A stretch of 13,967 nt of DNA from Chloroflexota bacterium (lineage in GTDB: Bacteria > Chloroflexota > Ktedonobacteria > Ktedonobacterales > Ktedonobacteraceae): assembly GCA_902812455.1 (NCBI GenBank), contig CADDZH010000127.1, positions 1 through 13,967 on the forward strand. The letters are read 5' to 3'. Position 1 is the stretch's first letter. The number at the start of each line of letters is the position of its first letter. Below, one piece after another: positions 1 through 6,382 of this stretch. The notes below the pieces were generated by a model. That model made no database searches, was not told the DNA's origin, and worked only from the letters and a program-made list of their open reading frames with translations. The position numbers and the translations under genes are program-made.

Positions 1-472
1 GGTGCGCGTGGCGCGTGGCGAGGGGCGCAGAAAGCCTGCCCCGCGCCACGCGCACCAGGGCCTGGAGTCCCTGCCGAAGCGCGTGGAGGTCCGTTGCGTC
101 AAGCTCGCGGAGCCAGACAAACAGCTGCTCCCCCCGCGTGCCACGGAGCCGCCCGATCAACTCCTCGCCGTTGGATGACAGGCGAGCGAGAGTGCGGCGC
201 CGATTGGCGGGATCTTCGGCCCGCTCGACGAGACCAGCTTGCACGAGCCGCTCCACCAGGTGACTGGCAGTCGGCTGACCGACGCCCAGGCGGAGGGCGA
301 GGTGCCCAATGGACGACGATCCCTCATGCGACAAAACCTCGAGCATCTTGAGTTGAGGAAGGGTGAGGTCGAGCTCGGTCCAGGCCGCGATGGTCGGCTC
401 CATGAGGGCATGCACGAGTTCCCGCAAGAGTGCGGCGTTTTCACGCACCACAGGATCGTCAAAGGTCGTCAT
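1..472 (-). CDS. MarR-family transcriptional regulator (3' end beyond window)
   Basis: An open frame runs from ATG at 470-472 to the window edge without a stop, giving ~157 residues, about a full MarR length (140-160). It begins MTTFDDPVVRENAALLRELV. Residues ~33-105 form the winged helix-turn-helix: LTLPQLKMLEVL, then the recognition region GQPTASHLVERLVQAGLVER, then the wing EDPANRRRTLARLS, which is the classic D-x-(D/N)-R-R signature of the family. An AAAGGAG ribosome site lies 8-9 bases upstream, which fixes the start. MarR proteins are dimeric DNA-binding repressors, usually released by small phenolic or oxidant ligands, and often repress themselves and an adjacent gene. The target gene here is not visible; it may lie left of the window. 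To the right there is only transposon debris. The ligand is unknown. Confidence 0.9.
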   Translation of the reverse strand, partial: MTTFDDPVVRENAALLRELVHALMEPTIAAWTELDLTLPQLKMLEVLSHEGSSSIGHLALRLGVGQPTASHLVERLVQAGLVERAEDPANRRRTLARLSSNGEELIGRLRGTRGEQLFVWLRELDATDLHALRQGLQALVRVARGRLSAPLATRHAH

Positions 473-496
473 CGTCTCAGCTCCTTTCTGCCCGCC

Positions 497-525
497 AGTA
501 TAGCATGTTATTTCGATGTTGTCAA
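497..525 (-). promoter_or_regulatory. Sigma-70-type promoter of the MarR gene
   Basis: Read on the minus strand, a perfect -35 TTGACA (520-525) is separated by 17 bases from -10 TATACT (497-502). The -10 lies ~25 bases upstream of the MarR start codon, so the leader is short and includes the AAAGGAG ribosome site. This is the closest match to the housekeeping consensus in the window. Confidence 0.8.
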
Positions 526-557
526 TAGTATTGATATCATGAATTATTGTGGCAATA
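522..557. promoter_or_regulatory. Candidate MarR operator, two inverted repeats
   Basis: Two short palindromes with the same half-site are seen. TCAATAGTATTGA (522-534, 6-1-6) overlaps the -35 element, and TATTGTGGCAATA (545-557, arms of 5 around 3 bases) lies just upstream. Both use CAATA/TATTG. MarR proteins commonly bind AT-rich palindromes overlapping their own promoter, so autorepression is likely, but the assignment is an inference from position and symmetry. Confidence 0.5.
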
Positions 558-719
558 TCGATGATTGAGAGGAGAGCAGGAGAAGGATGCCTTGCTGATC
601 GAGAGTGTGTCTCCAGCGACAGCCCCACCTCCCACATGGGCACCGTCTCCTGCTTCGGGGCAAGGGACAGGTATTCTACCTCTAGATGCGCAAGAGCAAG
701 CGGTGGCGTGAAGCCCTGC

Positions 720-920
720 TGGTATATGCAGGATATTTTGGACGAATTGCGGAGCAACGGGCAAGAAGCTCAACGAGAGGATGTGGAACGGATTGCTCCT
801 CTTCGTTTCCAGCATATCAATGTCCATGGCACCTATCATTTCGTGCTTCCAGAAAGCGTGACTCAAGGTCATCATCGTCCCCTTCGTCCTCTGACAGCTT
901 CTTCTGAAGAGCTTTTCTAA
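720..920 (+). pseudogene. Tn3-family transposase, C-terminal remnant
   Basis: Codons from 720 to the TAA at 918-920 read WYMQDILDELRSNG, EDVERIAPLRFQHINVHG, TYHFVLPESV and finally HRPLRPL. This matches the extreme C-terminus of Tn3-family DDE transposases, where a (N-T-x-Y-M) helix is followed by (D-V-A-R-L-S-P-L...H-I-N-x-x-G-x-Y-x-F) and (R-P-L-R). Full-length members are close to 1000 residues; only ~66 remain and the N-A-x-x-x-W-N-T segment that should precede them is absent, so the 5' break lies at about 720. The frame is open upstream to 549 but that part shows no transposase similarity. No 38-bp Tn3 terminal repeat was recognised downstream. It is a dead fragment left by deletion. I recognise the motif pattern from memory; no search was run. 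Confidence 0.75.
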
Positions 921-1136
921 CTGTTTTCGAGAGGTGCATGGTTCTTTTGGGCTAGCTTCCTATTCCAACTTTCTGTTCCAACTGTGGGCAAAACCCATTC
1001 TCACCTCGCAGACAAGATCACAAGCACTCGTGCACTGCACCACAGCCTTCTTCCCTCAAGAGGAATGCGCTGTTCCGCTTGCCATGTACTCCCCCTTTCT
1101 CCACGGTAGATCGCTGCTCACTATCCCTTCTTTCTA

Positions 1137-1163
1137 AACGGATGTCCCAAGTAGCAAGTACAG
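1137..1163. repeat. 27-bp dispersed repeat, copy A
   Basis: The stretch starts AACGGATGTCCCAAGTAGC and matches 24 of 27 bases with 6131-6157 in the same orientation. Read on the minus strand, both contain TGGGACATCCGTT at the inner end. It may be the terminal repeat of a lost insertion sequence, since it sits beside transposon debris, but no matching transposase or inverted partner was found. Confidence 0.55.
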
Positions 1164-1237
1164 CCAGGATTTTTAGCTCGACAACACACCTTCATATTCG
1201 CCCTAAGTGATCAGAGAGGGGAGCTGGCAATGGTTGG

Positions 1238-1262
1238 AACAACAAGAACTACTGATCAGTTC
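1238..1262 (-). terminator. Weak candidate terminator of the kinase-NB-ARC-TPR gene
   Basis: On the minus strand, 8 bases after the TGA stop, GAACT and AGTTC can pair around a 7-base loop and are followed by TTGTTGTT. The stem is only 5 bp and the tail is interrupted by G, so its strength is doubtful. It contains the 10-bp palindrome ACTGATCAGT (1251-1260). Confidence 0.3.
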
Positions 1263-1270
1263 GTCGCGCC

Positions 1271-4200
1271 TCATCCATTACCGTGTGGAGTATCTCTTCC
1301 GGGAGCATGACCTCCTGCTGGCCGCCGATGCCCCCCTTTCTCTTGCATCGCGTGGAGCAACTCGCTAGAGTGCTCTCGCACCTTGACCGTGTCGGGGTGC
1401 TCAGGCCCGAGTGCTTGCTTGCAGATCACCAGCGCCCGCTGGTAGAGCGAGCGAGCCTGCTCGTCTTTGCCCTGCTTTTCAGAGAGTTCGGCCAGATGAT
1501 GGAGCGTTCGGGCCACATCAGGGTGAGCGTTTCCCAGCGCCTGTTCACGGATGGCAAGGGCATGCTGCAAGAGCGTCTCGGCCTGCTCCTTCCGTCCTTG
1601 CAGCAGCAGGAGATAGCCCTGGGCATCCAGAACCGTTGCAGTTTGGGGATGCTCAGGCCCCAGGGCTTGCTCACGGATATGGAGTGCTCGTCCGAAGAGT
1701 GGCTCCGCCTGCTTGTACCTGCCCTGAGCACAGTAGACCAGGGCTAAAGTGCTGAGGCTTTCTGCCACATGAGGGTGCTCCTTTCCTAGAGCCTGTTCGC
1801 GGATCGCCAGTGCTCGCTGGCCGAGCTGCTCGGCTTGCGTATACCGGCTCTGGGCAAGGGAGAGCAACGCCAGCGTATCGAGGCTGTAGGCCACGTCGGG
1901 GTGGTGTGCTCCTAAAGCCCGCTCACGGATGACAAGTGACCGTGTGAGTAGTGGCTCGGCTTGGGTATACTTGCCCTGAGCGTAGTAAAGTTTTGCCAGG
2001 CGCTGCAGCGTTCTTCCTACATAGGGATGCTCAGGTCCCAACTTCTGCTCGCGAATGGCCAGTGCCTGTTGGAAGAAGGGCTCGGCCTGCGCATACTTGC
2101 CCTGGTCAATATAGCCTAAGGCCAGGTTGTCAAGCACAAGCGCGACCAGGTCGTGCTCCGGGCCGAGCGCTTGCTCCCAAATAGCCAGCGCCCGCCGGAA
2201 GAGCGGCTCGGCCTGCTCGTACTCGGCAAGACTCTGGTAGACCATTGCCAGGTTGTTGAGGCCGCTAGCCACCTCAGGATGATTTGGGCCGAGCGCCTGC
2301 TCCCAGATCGCCAGCGCTCGCTGGTAGAGTGCCTCTGCCTGGGCATACTTGCCCTGCTCCCAGTAGAGAATGGCCAAGTTGTTGAGGCCTTGGGCCACAT
2401 CGGCGTGCTCTGGCCCCAGGATCTGCTCGCGAATAGCCAGTGCCCGTTGGAAGAGGGGCTCGGCCTGCGCATATTTGCCCCAGTCCCAGTAGACTAATGC
2501 CAGATCATTGAGGCTGATAGCCACATCAGGATGCTTCAAGCCTAACGTTTTCTCGCGGATATCAAGTGCCTGTTGGAAGAGTGGTTCGGCCTGCGCATAC
2601 TTGCCCTGCTCCCAGTAGAGCGTTGCCAGGTCGTGGAGGCTGGTAGCTACGTCAGGATGGTCCGGTTCCAGGGTTCGCTCGTAGATCGCCAGTGCCTGCT
2701 GCAACAGCGGCTCGGCTTCCTGATACTGCCCACGTGCTTGTAAGTAGCTGCCTGCTCGGTGGAGCAACTGGGCCGCTTCTGGAAAGTTCATATCCCATTG
2801 CTCAATCAGCCTTGCACATACCTGCGCATGTGGGAGGAGCTGTTGGCAGTGCTGCCATCTCGTGAACTCCACCTCTGGAAACGCCCGGTTAACCGCCCGT
2901 ACGGCCCGCTCGGCCCACTGTTGCTGCGCCTGTGCGTCCAGGCTCTCCTTGAGCACGACTTGCACCAACCGGTGGATCACAAGAATCTTTGCCTCAGGGT
3001 CGCGCTTAATGAGCGAGTAGCGTCGCAACACCTGGATGGTCTCGTTGAGCAGCAAAGGGTCACCGCCCACCTGCGAGAGCACCGGTCCGAGCTCCCCAGC
3101 CCCTTCATGAATGATCGTTTCGGAGATGGCATCCGGATGCAGAAAGGCACACAAGCGGAGCAGGTCGGCTGCTGCCGGGCTTGCCTGCTCCGCCCGTTCA
3201 AAAGAGAGCGACCAGGTGCTAGCTACCGTGTGCGGATAGTCAGCGGAGACGATGCTTTGCCGCTTGAGCAGGGCCAACCGCCGCTGCCCGTAGAGCTGGA
3301 GATACTCGGAGAGGCTGCAGCTTGTCTCCTCCACGTAGGCTCCTGCTTGATCAAGGGCTAGCGGTAAGCCATCCAGCTCCTGTACCAGTTGCTGTGCTGC
3401 TGTGCGCATGGCGGCTGAGAGGTCGTCGAGCAGCTCCCCGGGGCCAAGCAGTTTCGCTCGCCGCAGTAGCAACTGCATGCCCTCGAAGACCTCCATTTTC
3501 TCGACTGAGAGGCTCTGGGCGATCTTGCCAGTGGCCTGCGCGCGCGTCGTGAGCAAGAGCTGGCCATGACCTGCCGCTGGCAGAAAGTCGCTGAGCAGGG
3601 AGAGCTCATCGGCATTGTCCAGGATGAGCAGCCAGCCCTCGTGCTGTTCCAGCCAGCGCTTGACTGCTGCCACGATCTGCAGCTGCTCTGGTGCGTCTTG
3701 ACCGGGCAAGCCGAGCAGCCGGGCAATGGCTACAAAGTCGGCGATGAGCGTCTCGCGGCTATCGGCATGTACCCAGAAGACCGCACTGTATGCCTGTCGA
3801 TAGCGATAGGCGTACTCGATGGCCGCCTGCGTCTTGCCGATGCCGCCCAGCCCATTCAAGGCGTACGACTGAGTGAAGGCTGCATGGTGGCTGTGGGACA
3901 GCTGGGCGTGTAGACGTTCCAGCAGCTGAGCGCGTCCGGTGAAGAAGGGGTTGCGCGCGTAGGGCACATTCCAGGGTCGCTCGCCTTCCGCCTCTGGCTC
4001 GCGCTTGCCGCTGCTGGCTGTCCTGGCAACCGGCAAGGTGGGCTCCAGGGGAGAGGGCAGAACAGCCCCAGGGGGTGCGGTGGAGTGGTCTGGCTGCGGC
4101 ATCTCGGCCACAGCGCCACGCTCGAGTGTGTCGAGGCCGTTTGGCGCGGAGGAGCCTGGGTGGACGGTCGGCTCGGGCGCTTCCGTTGGCAGCGAGGCTT

Positions 4201-5128
4201 CGGGGAGTGACTCTGCTGGGAGAGCGGGGTGATCGGGCGCAACCGTGTCATAGCCGGGTGCAGCAGCCGGACAACGAGCGGGCTGCTCGAGGGCCTGATG
4301 TGCGGTGGGGGAGAGGGCGGGCTGACTGGCCTGCTCCAATGCCGTGGCAAAGTCGCGCACCGTGGAGAAGCGCGCTTTGGGATCCTTGGTCAGCGCACGT
4401 AGCACCACCTGCTCCACCTCGGGCGGGATGATTGACGCCCGGCCTGGCAGTGGCGACGGCGACTGCCAGAGATGCTTCATCACCAGTTCAGTAAACGAGC
4501 CCGAGAAAGGACGCTGTCCGCACAGCCATTCGTAGACGGTCACAGCCAAAGCATACTGGTCACTGGCCGGGCGGGGATGGCCCTGGATCTGTTCGGGAGC
4601 CATATAGGGGATGGTGCCGACCGCTGCTTGGATGCTCAGTGAGGCCGTGCTATGGGCGACGATGGCGATGCCAAAGTCAGAAAGAAGCACTTCTTCCTGC
4701 CGACCCAGCAGCATGTTCTCCGGCTTGACATCGCGGTGGATGACCTTCTGCTCATGCGCATACTGCAAGCCCGCTGCCACCTGTTTGACCAAGGAGAGGA
4801 TCTGCGGCAGCGGTACCAGCGTCCCCTTGGGGTAGCGCCGGCGCAAGGAGCCTCCCGGCGCGTAATCCATCACCAGGAAGGGGATGCCATCCTGCACATC
4901 ATAATCCAGTATGCGTACAATGGAGGGATGCGCGAGCCGGGCGATGGTCTGGGCTTCCTGCTGGAAGTGCTCGACCTCTTGCTCCGTCAGGTGCGTATGC
5001 AACACTTTGATCGCCGCTTGCAGATTGAGCCGCACATGCTGCCCCAAATAGACCTCGGCAAAGCTGCCTTGTCCCAGCAAGGCCACCAGCTGGTAGTTGC
5101 CAAACTGTTGTCCCACACGGCCTGCCAT
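1271..5128 (-). CDS. Ser/Thr kinase-NB-ARC-TPR fusion protein (NLR-like STAND)
   Basis: 1285 residues in one frame. Residues ~12-270 are a complete Hanks-type kinase: glycine loop GQGSFAEV, ATP lysine K41, catalytic HRDVKPEN (131-138, base D133), DFG (151-153), then GTIPYMAPE. A Pro/Ala/Glu-rich linker (~275-390) leads to an NB-ARC ATPase: FFTGR 395-399, P-loop GLGGIGKT 426-433, Walker B LLILDNAD near 500, LLTTR near 525, GLPLAL near 588. Residues ~783-1245 hold eleven 42-residue TPR units of kinesin-light-chain type (ALAIREQALGPEHPDV-like). No TM segment or signal peptide is seen, so it is likely cytosolic. In STAND proteins the repeats sense a ligand, the ATPase oligomerises, and the N-terminal domain is the output, here probably phosphorylation. 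Targets are unknown. AGGAGG sits 5-8 bases before the ATG; the gene appears monocistronic. Confidence 0.93.
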   Translation of the reverse strand: MAGRVGQQFGNYQLVALLGQGSFAEVYLGQHVRLNLQAAIKVLHTHLTEQEVEHFQQEAQTIARLAHPSIVRILDYDVQDGIPFLVMDYAPGGSLRRRYPKGTLVPLPQILSLVKQVAAGLQYAHEQKVIHRDVKPENMLLGRQEEVLLSDFGIAIVAHSTASLSIQAAVGTIPYMAPEQIQGHPRPASDQYALAVTVYEWLCGQRPFSGSFTELVMKHLWQSPSPLPGRASIIPPEVEQVVLRALTKDPKARFSTVRDFATALEQASQPALSPTAHQALEQPARCPAAAPGYDTVAPDHPALPAESLPEASLPTEAPEPTVHPGSSAPNGLDTLERGAVAEMPQPDHSTAPPGAVLPSPLEPTLPVARTASSGKREPEAEGERPWNVPYARNPFFTGRAQLLERLHAQLSHSHHAAFTQSYALNGLGGIGKTQAAIEYAYRYRQAYSAVFWVHADSRETLIADFVAIARLLGLPGQDAPEQLQIVAAVKRWLEQHEGWLLILDNADELSLLSDFLPAAGHGQLLLTTRAQATGKIAQSLSVEKMEVFEGMQLLLRRAKLLGPGELLDDLSAAMRTAAQQLVQELDGLPLALDQAGAYVEETSCSLSEYLQLYGQRRLALLKRQSIVSADYPHTVASTWSLSFERAEQASPAAADLLRLCAFLHPDAISETIIHEGAGELGPVLSQVGGDPLLLNETIQVLRRYSLIKRDPEAKILVIHRLVQVVLKESLDAQAQQQWAERAVRAVNRAFPEVEFTRWQHCQQLLPHAQVCARLIEQWDMNFPEAAQLLHRAGSYLQARGQYQEAEPLLQQALAIYERTLEPDHPDVATSLHDLATLYWEQGKYAQAEPLFQQALDIREKTLGLKHPDVAISLNDLALVYWDWGKYAQAEPLFQRALAIREQILGPEHADVAQGLNNLAILYWEQGKYAQAEALYQRALAIWEQALGPNHPEVASGLNNLAMVYQSLAEYEQAEPLFRRALAIWEQALGPEHDLVALVLDNLALGYIDQGKYAQAEPFFQQALAIREQKLGPEHPYVGRTLQRLAKLYYAQGKYTQAEPLLTRSLVIRERALGAHHPDVAYSLDTLALLSLAQSRYTQAEQLGQRALAIREQALGKEHPHVAESLSTLALVYCAQGRYKQAEPLFGRALHIREQALGPEHPQTATVLDAQGYLLLLQGRKEQAETLLQHALAIREQALGNAHPDVARTLHHLAELSEKQGKDEQARSLYQRALVICKQALGPEHPDTVKVREHSSELLHAMQEKGGHRRPAGGHAPGRDTPHGNG
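1397..2782 (-). repeat. 126-bp tandem units encoding eleven TPRs
   Basis: The coding DNA repeats every 126 bp for eleven units, each encoding a 42-residue TPR with conserved L-x-x-L-A-x-x-Y...G-x-Y-x-Q-A-E-P-L-F...A-L-x-I-R-E-Q-x-L-G-P-x-H-P-x-V. Units 2-4 are the most alike at DNA level, sharing runs such as GCATACTTGCCCTGCTCCCA on the plus strand. Unit 1 and the last two are the most divergent, a pattern expected from internal duplication. Confidence 0.85.
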
Positions 5129-5204
5129 GCTGCACCTCCTCCTGTGCAGTGAGAGGCAAGAATAGACTTCCAGATCGCTCGGGTGTTCAGGTGAACCTGT
5201 CTGT

Positions 5205-5233
5205 ATTGTAAAGGGACCACGGCCTCACGTCAA
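5205..5233 (-). promoter_or_regulatory. Promoter of the kinase-NB-ARC-TPR gene
   Basis: On the minus strand, -35 TTGACG (5228-5233) and -10 TACAAT (5205-5210) are exactly 17 bases apart, about 77 bases upstream of the start codon. Just downstream of the expected transcription start lies GTTCAGGTGAAC (5185-5196), an inverted repeat with 5-base arms, which could be an operator. The promoter call rests on consensus and spacing only. Confidence 0.6.
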
Positions 5234-5583
5234 GTCAAATGATCGCCTAACCAGAAATGGATACCAGGCAAGGCGATAAAGAATATTTCGTAAAACGCAT
5301 TTGCTCGATCCTCCAACAGAGCGCAAGGAAAAGGTAGGAGAAGTGAGTGGCTCTCACCTATGCGGAGAGCCAGGCCTTAGTCTGCCTGTAGCAGACGCGC
5401 AGCATAAACCACACGCCGTATCGTCTCATAGAGACGGTATGCTCTCCGGCTATTGCTGGCTGAAGATCGTGTCGGGCTTCATGAAGGGGTAGGACACATA
5501 AACAGGTTGTAAGCAGGGTGATATTATGATTTAGCTCATCTCGCTCAAGCGCCTTCAAAGACAGGCAGGGAGGAATGAGAGGT
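5234..5583. other. Intergenic stretch without a supported gene
   Basis: No open frame here has both a ribosome site and a recognisable product. It contains upstream DNA of the kinase promoter and one hairpin at 5417-5441. The neighbouring remnant starts at 5584. Confidence 0.55.
5417..5441. repeat. Hairpin-forming inverted repeat
   Basis: CGTCTC and GAGACG pair perfectly around the 3-base loop ATA. The stem extends outward by five more pairs, two of them G-T wobbles, to 11 bp. No T-run follows on either strand, so it is not a typical intrinsic terminator. It could be a remnant of a mobile-element end or a palindromic protein site. Confidence 0.45.
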
Positions 5584-5892
5584 TTATCCGGCTCTTTCCT
5601 TGCCACAACTACGAAGAAGACGCCTGACTGTCTTATTGGATACGCCATTCTCAGCGGCAACTTGGCGCAGGGATTCGTGATGCTCACGAACACGGTGTAC
5701 CACCTTCGGCCATTCTTCCCGAGGGATGGCATGATGAGGCTCACGCGGACCTGGGCGCTGTTGCGCAGTTGTGATAGGAGGAATACTCCCCAGGACTTGC
5801 TCGAGTGCCAGGAGTCGTTGATACAGCTTGCCATGCGGGGCGAGAAAGTGGATCAACACTGGTGAGAGCGAGGCCGATGCCCGTCGGTTCCG
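5584..5892 (-). pseudogene. Helix-turn-helix fragment of a probable mobile-element protein
   Basis: The minus frame reads NRRASASLSPVLIHFLAPHG, then KLYQRLLALEQVLGSIPPI, a spacer, WPKVVHRVREHHE and SLRQVAAENGVSNKTVRRLL, ending at TAA 5584-5586. The last part is a clear homeodomain-like helix-turn-helix of the kind found in transposases and recombinases. Upstream the same frame meets TGA near 5922, and the only possible starts are GTG (5857-5859) or TTG, with no ribosome site seen, so the N-terminus is probably lost. The first half recurs at 11067-11186, which supports a mobile or repeated origin. I cannot name the family. A short real protein of ~91 residues from the GTG remains possible. Confidence 0.5.
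5773..5892 (-). repeat. 120-bp dispersed repeat, copy 1
   Basis: This stretch aligns without gaps to 11067-11186 in the same orientation; I count 103 of 120 identical bases. Both copies encode RRASASLSPVLIHFLAPHGK on the minus strand, and many differences are at silent positions, so the sequence evolved as protein-coding before or after duplication. Similarity stops sharply at GTTCCG on the right. Confidence 0.8.
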
Positions 5893-5906
5893 GTTGGTTC
5901 CGCGAT

Positions 5907-5950
5907 CATGCCCAAGACCTCAGAGGCGTCTTGGGCATGTCTTTTTTCTT
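5907..5950 (+). terminator. Strong intrinsic terminator with no evident gene
   Basis: CATGCCCAAGAC (5907-5918) and GTCTTGGGCATG (5928-5939) form a perfect 12-bp stem around a 9-base loop, followed by TCTTTTTTCTTTT. The T-run makes it a rho-independent terminator for plus-strand transcription. No plus-strand gene ends just before it; it may close a lost gene or a small transcript, or insulate the downstream pentapeptide gene. On the minus strand no T-run follows. Confidence 0.8.
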
Positions 5951-6130
5951 TTCCCTTGCTCGTGGCAAAGAGGGTTGTGTGGCTCACACTCATAAGGGAC
6001 CATGATGGGGAGGAAGTCGCGCTGCTTGCCCAGCTGAGGCTGCCATTGGCAACACGCTCGTAACACATCCCTGCCGACAAGAGCATCCTCTTCCTACTCC
6101 TCATTCACTCCCATGCTCTCCTGTTGGATG

Positions 6131-6157
6131 AACGGATGTCCCATGTAGCCAGTATAG
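6131..6157. repeat. 27-bp dispersed repeat, copy B
   Basis: Matches 24 of 27 bases with 1137-1163 in the same orientation, beginning AACGGATGTCCCATGTAGCC. Together the two copies bracket the kinase-NB-ARC-TPR gene and its promoter region. Confidence 0.55.
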
Positions 6158-6162
6158 GGTCT

Positions 6163-6191
6163 ATATCCATCATGAGTAGATGAATATCCAT
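6163..6191. repeat. Direct repeats of ATATCCAT, 21-bp period
   Basis: ATATCCAT occurs at 6163-6170 and again at 6184-6191, exactly 21 bases apart, which is two turns of the DNA helix. This spacing is typical of sites bound by tandem regulator protomers. It lies ~190 bases before the pentapeptide gene. No regulator is identified. Confidence 0.3.
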
Positions 6192-6259
6192 GTATGGAAT
6201 ATAATTATTCACGTGTTTCTTTTCAGGGCTGAATGTCCAGCACAGCAGGAAGTAGATCA

Positions 6260-6287
6260 TTGCTGTCTGATATGGTCCTGCTATAGA
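6260..6287 (+). promoter_or_regulatory. Weak promoter candidate for the pentapeptide gene
   Basis: TTGCTG (6260-6265) and TATAGA (6282-6287) are separated by 16 bases and lie ~95 bases before the start codon. Each box has two mismatches or fewer from consensus but the spacing is one short. Other AT-rich sites around 6200 could serve instead. Confidence 0.3.
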
Positions 6288-6382
6288 TTTCAAGCACATC
6301 CAGGTCTTCTGTGCTTAGATAGGCCATACCGGTTTACATCGTTGAAATCAGACCCGTCAACACGACACGAGGGAGAGACTTC

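Larger units (their letters stand above)
921..1270. other. Intergenic stretch without a supported gene
   Basis: About 350 bases lie between the transposase remnant and the end of the large kinase gene. Short open frames exist on both strands but none has a ribosome site or a recognisable protein sequence. The only structure seen is one copy of a 27-base repeat (1137-1163) and a weak hairpin next to the kinase stop codon. Confidence 0.6.
5951..6382. other. Intergenic stretch, partly AT-rich, upstream of the pentapeptide gene
   Basis: No supported gene. It holds copy B of the 27-base repeat, a locally AT-rich segment around 6155-6230 with direct repeats, and a weak promoter candidate. A minus-strand frame through 5951-6100 has no recognisable protein features and runs into the terminator hairpin. 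Confidence 0.5.

Noticed and set aside
157..462. Minus-strand 101-residue frame inside the MarR region
   Set aside because: Out-of-frame with the MarR winged helix; Cys/Ser/Pro/Arg-rich composition typical of a shadow frame in GC-rich DNA.
549..719. Upstream in-frame extension of the Tn3 transposase remnant
   Set aside because: The frame is open but residues before W-Y-M-Q-D do not match the transposase; it is likely unrelated DNA joined by deletion.
934..1137. Plus-strand 67-codon frame after the transposase remnant
   Set aside because: No ribosome site and no recognisable protein features; composition gives no support.
1397..2782. Regular repeats that could suggest a CRISPR or satellite array
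   Set aside because: The 126-bp units are contiguous, in frame and encode TPRs with no unique spacers.
5301..5492. Plus-strand 63-codon frame
   Set aside because: No domain, no ribosome site, and it spans the hairpin at 5417-5441; not supported as a gene.
5853..6104. Minus-strand 83-codon frame over the terminator
   Set aside because: It would translate through both arms of a strong terminator hairpin and resembles no family; its end overlaps the repeat in a different frame.
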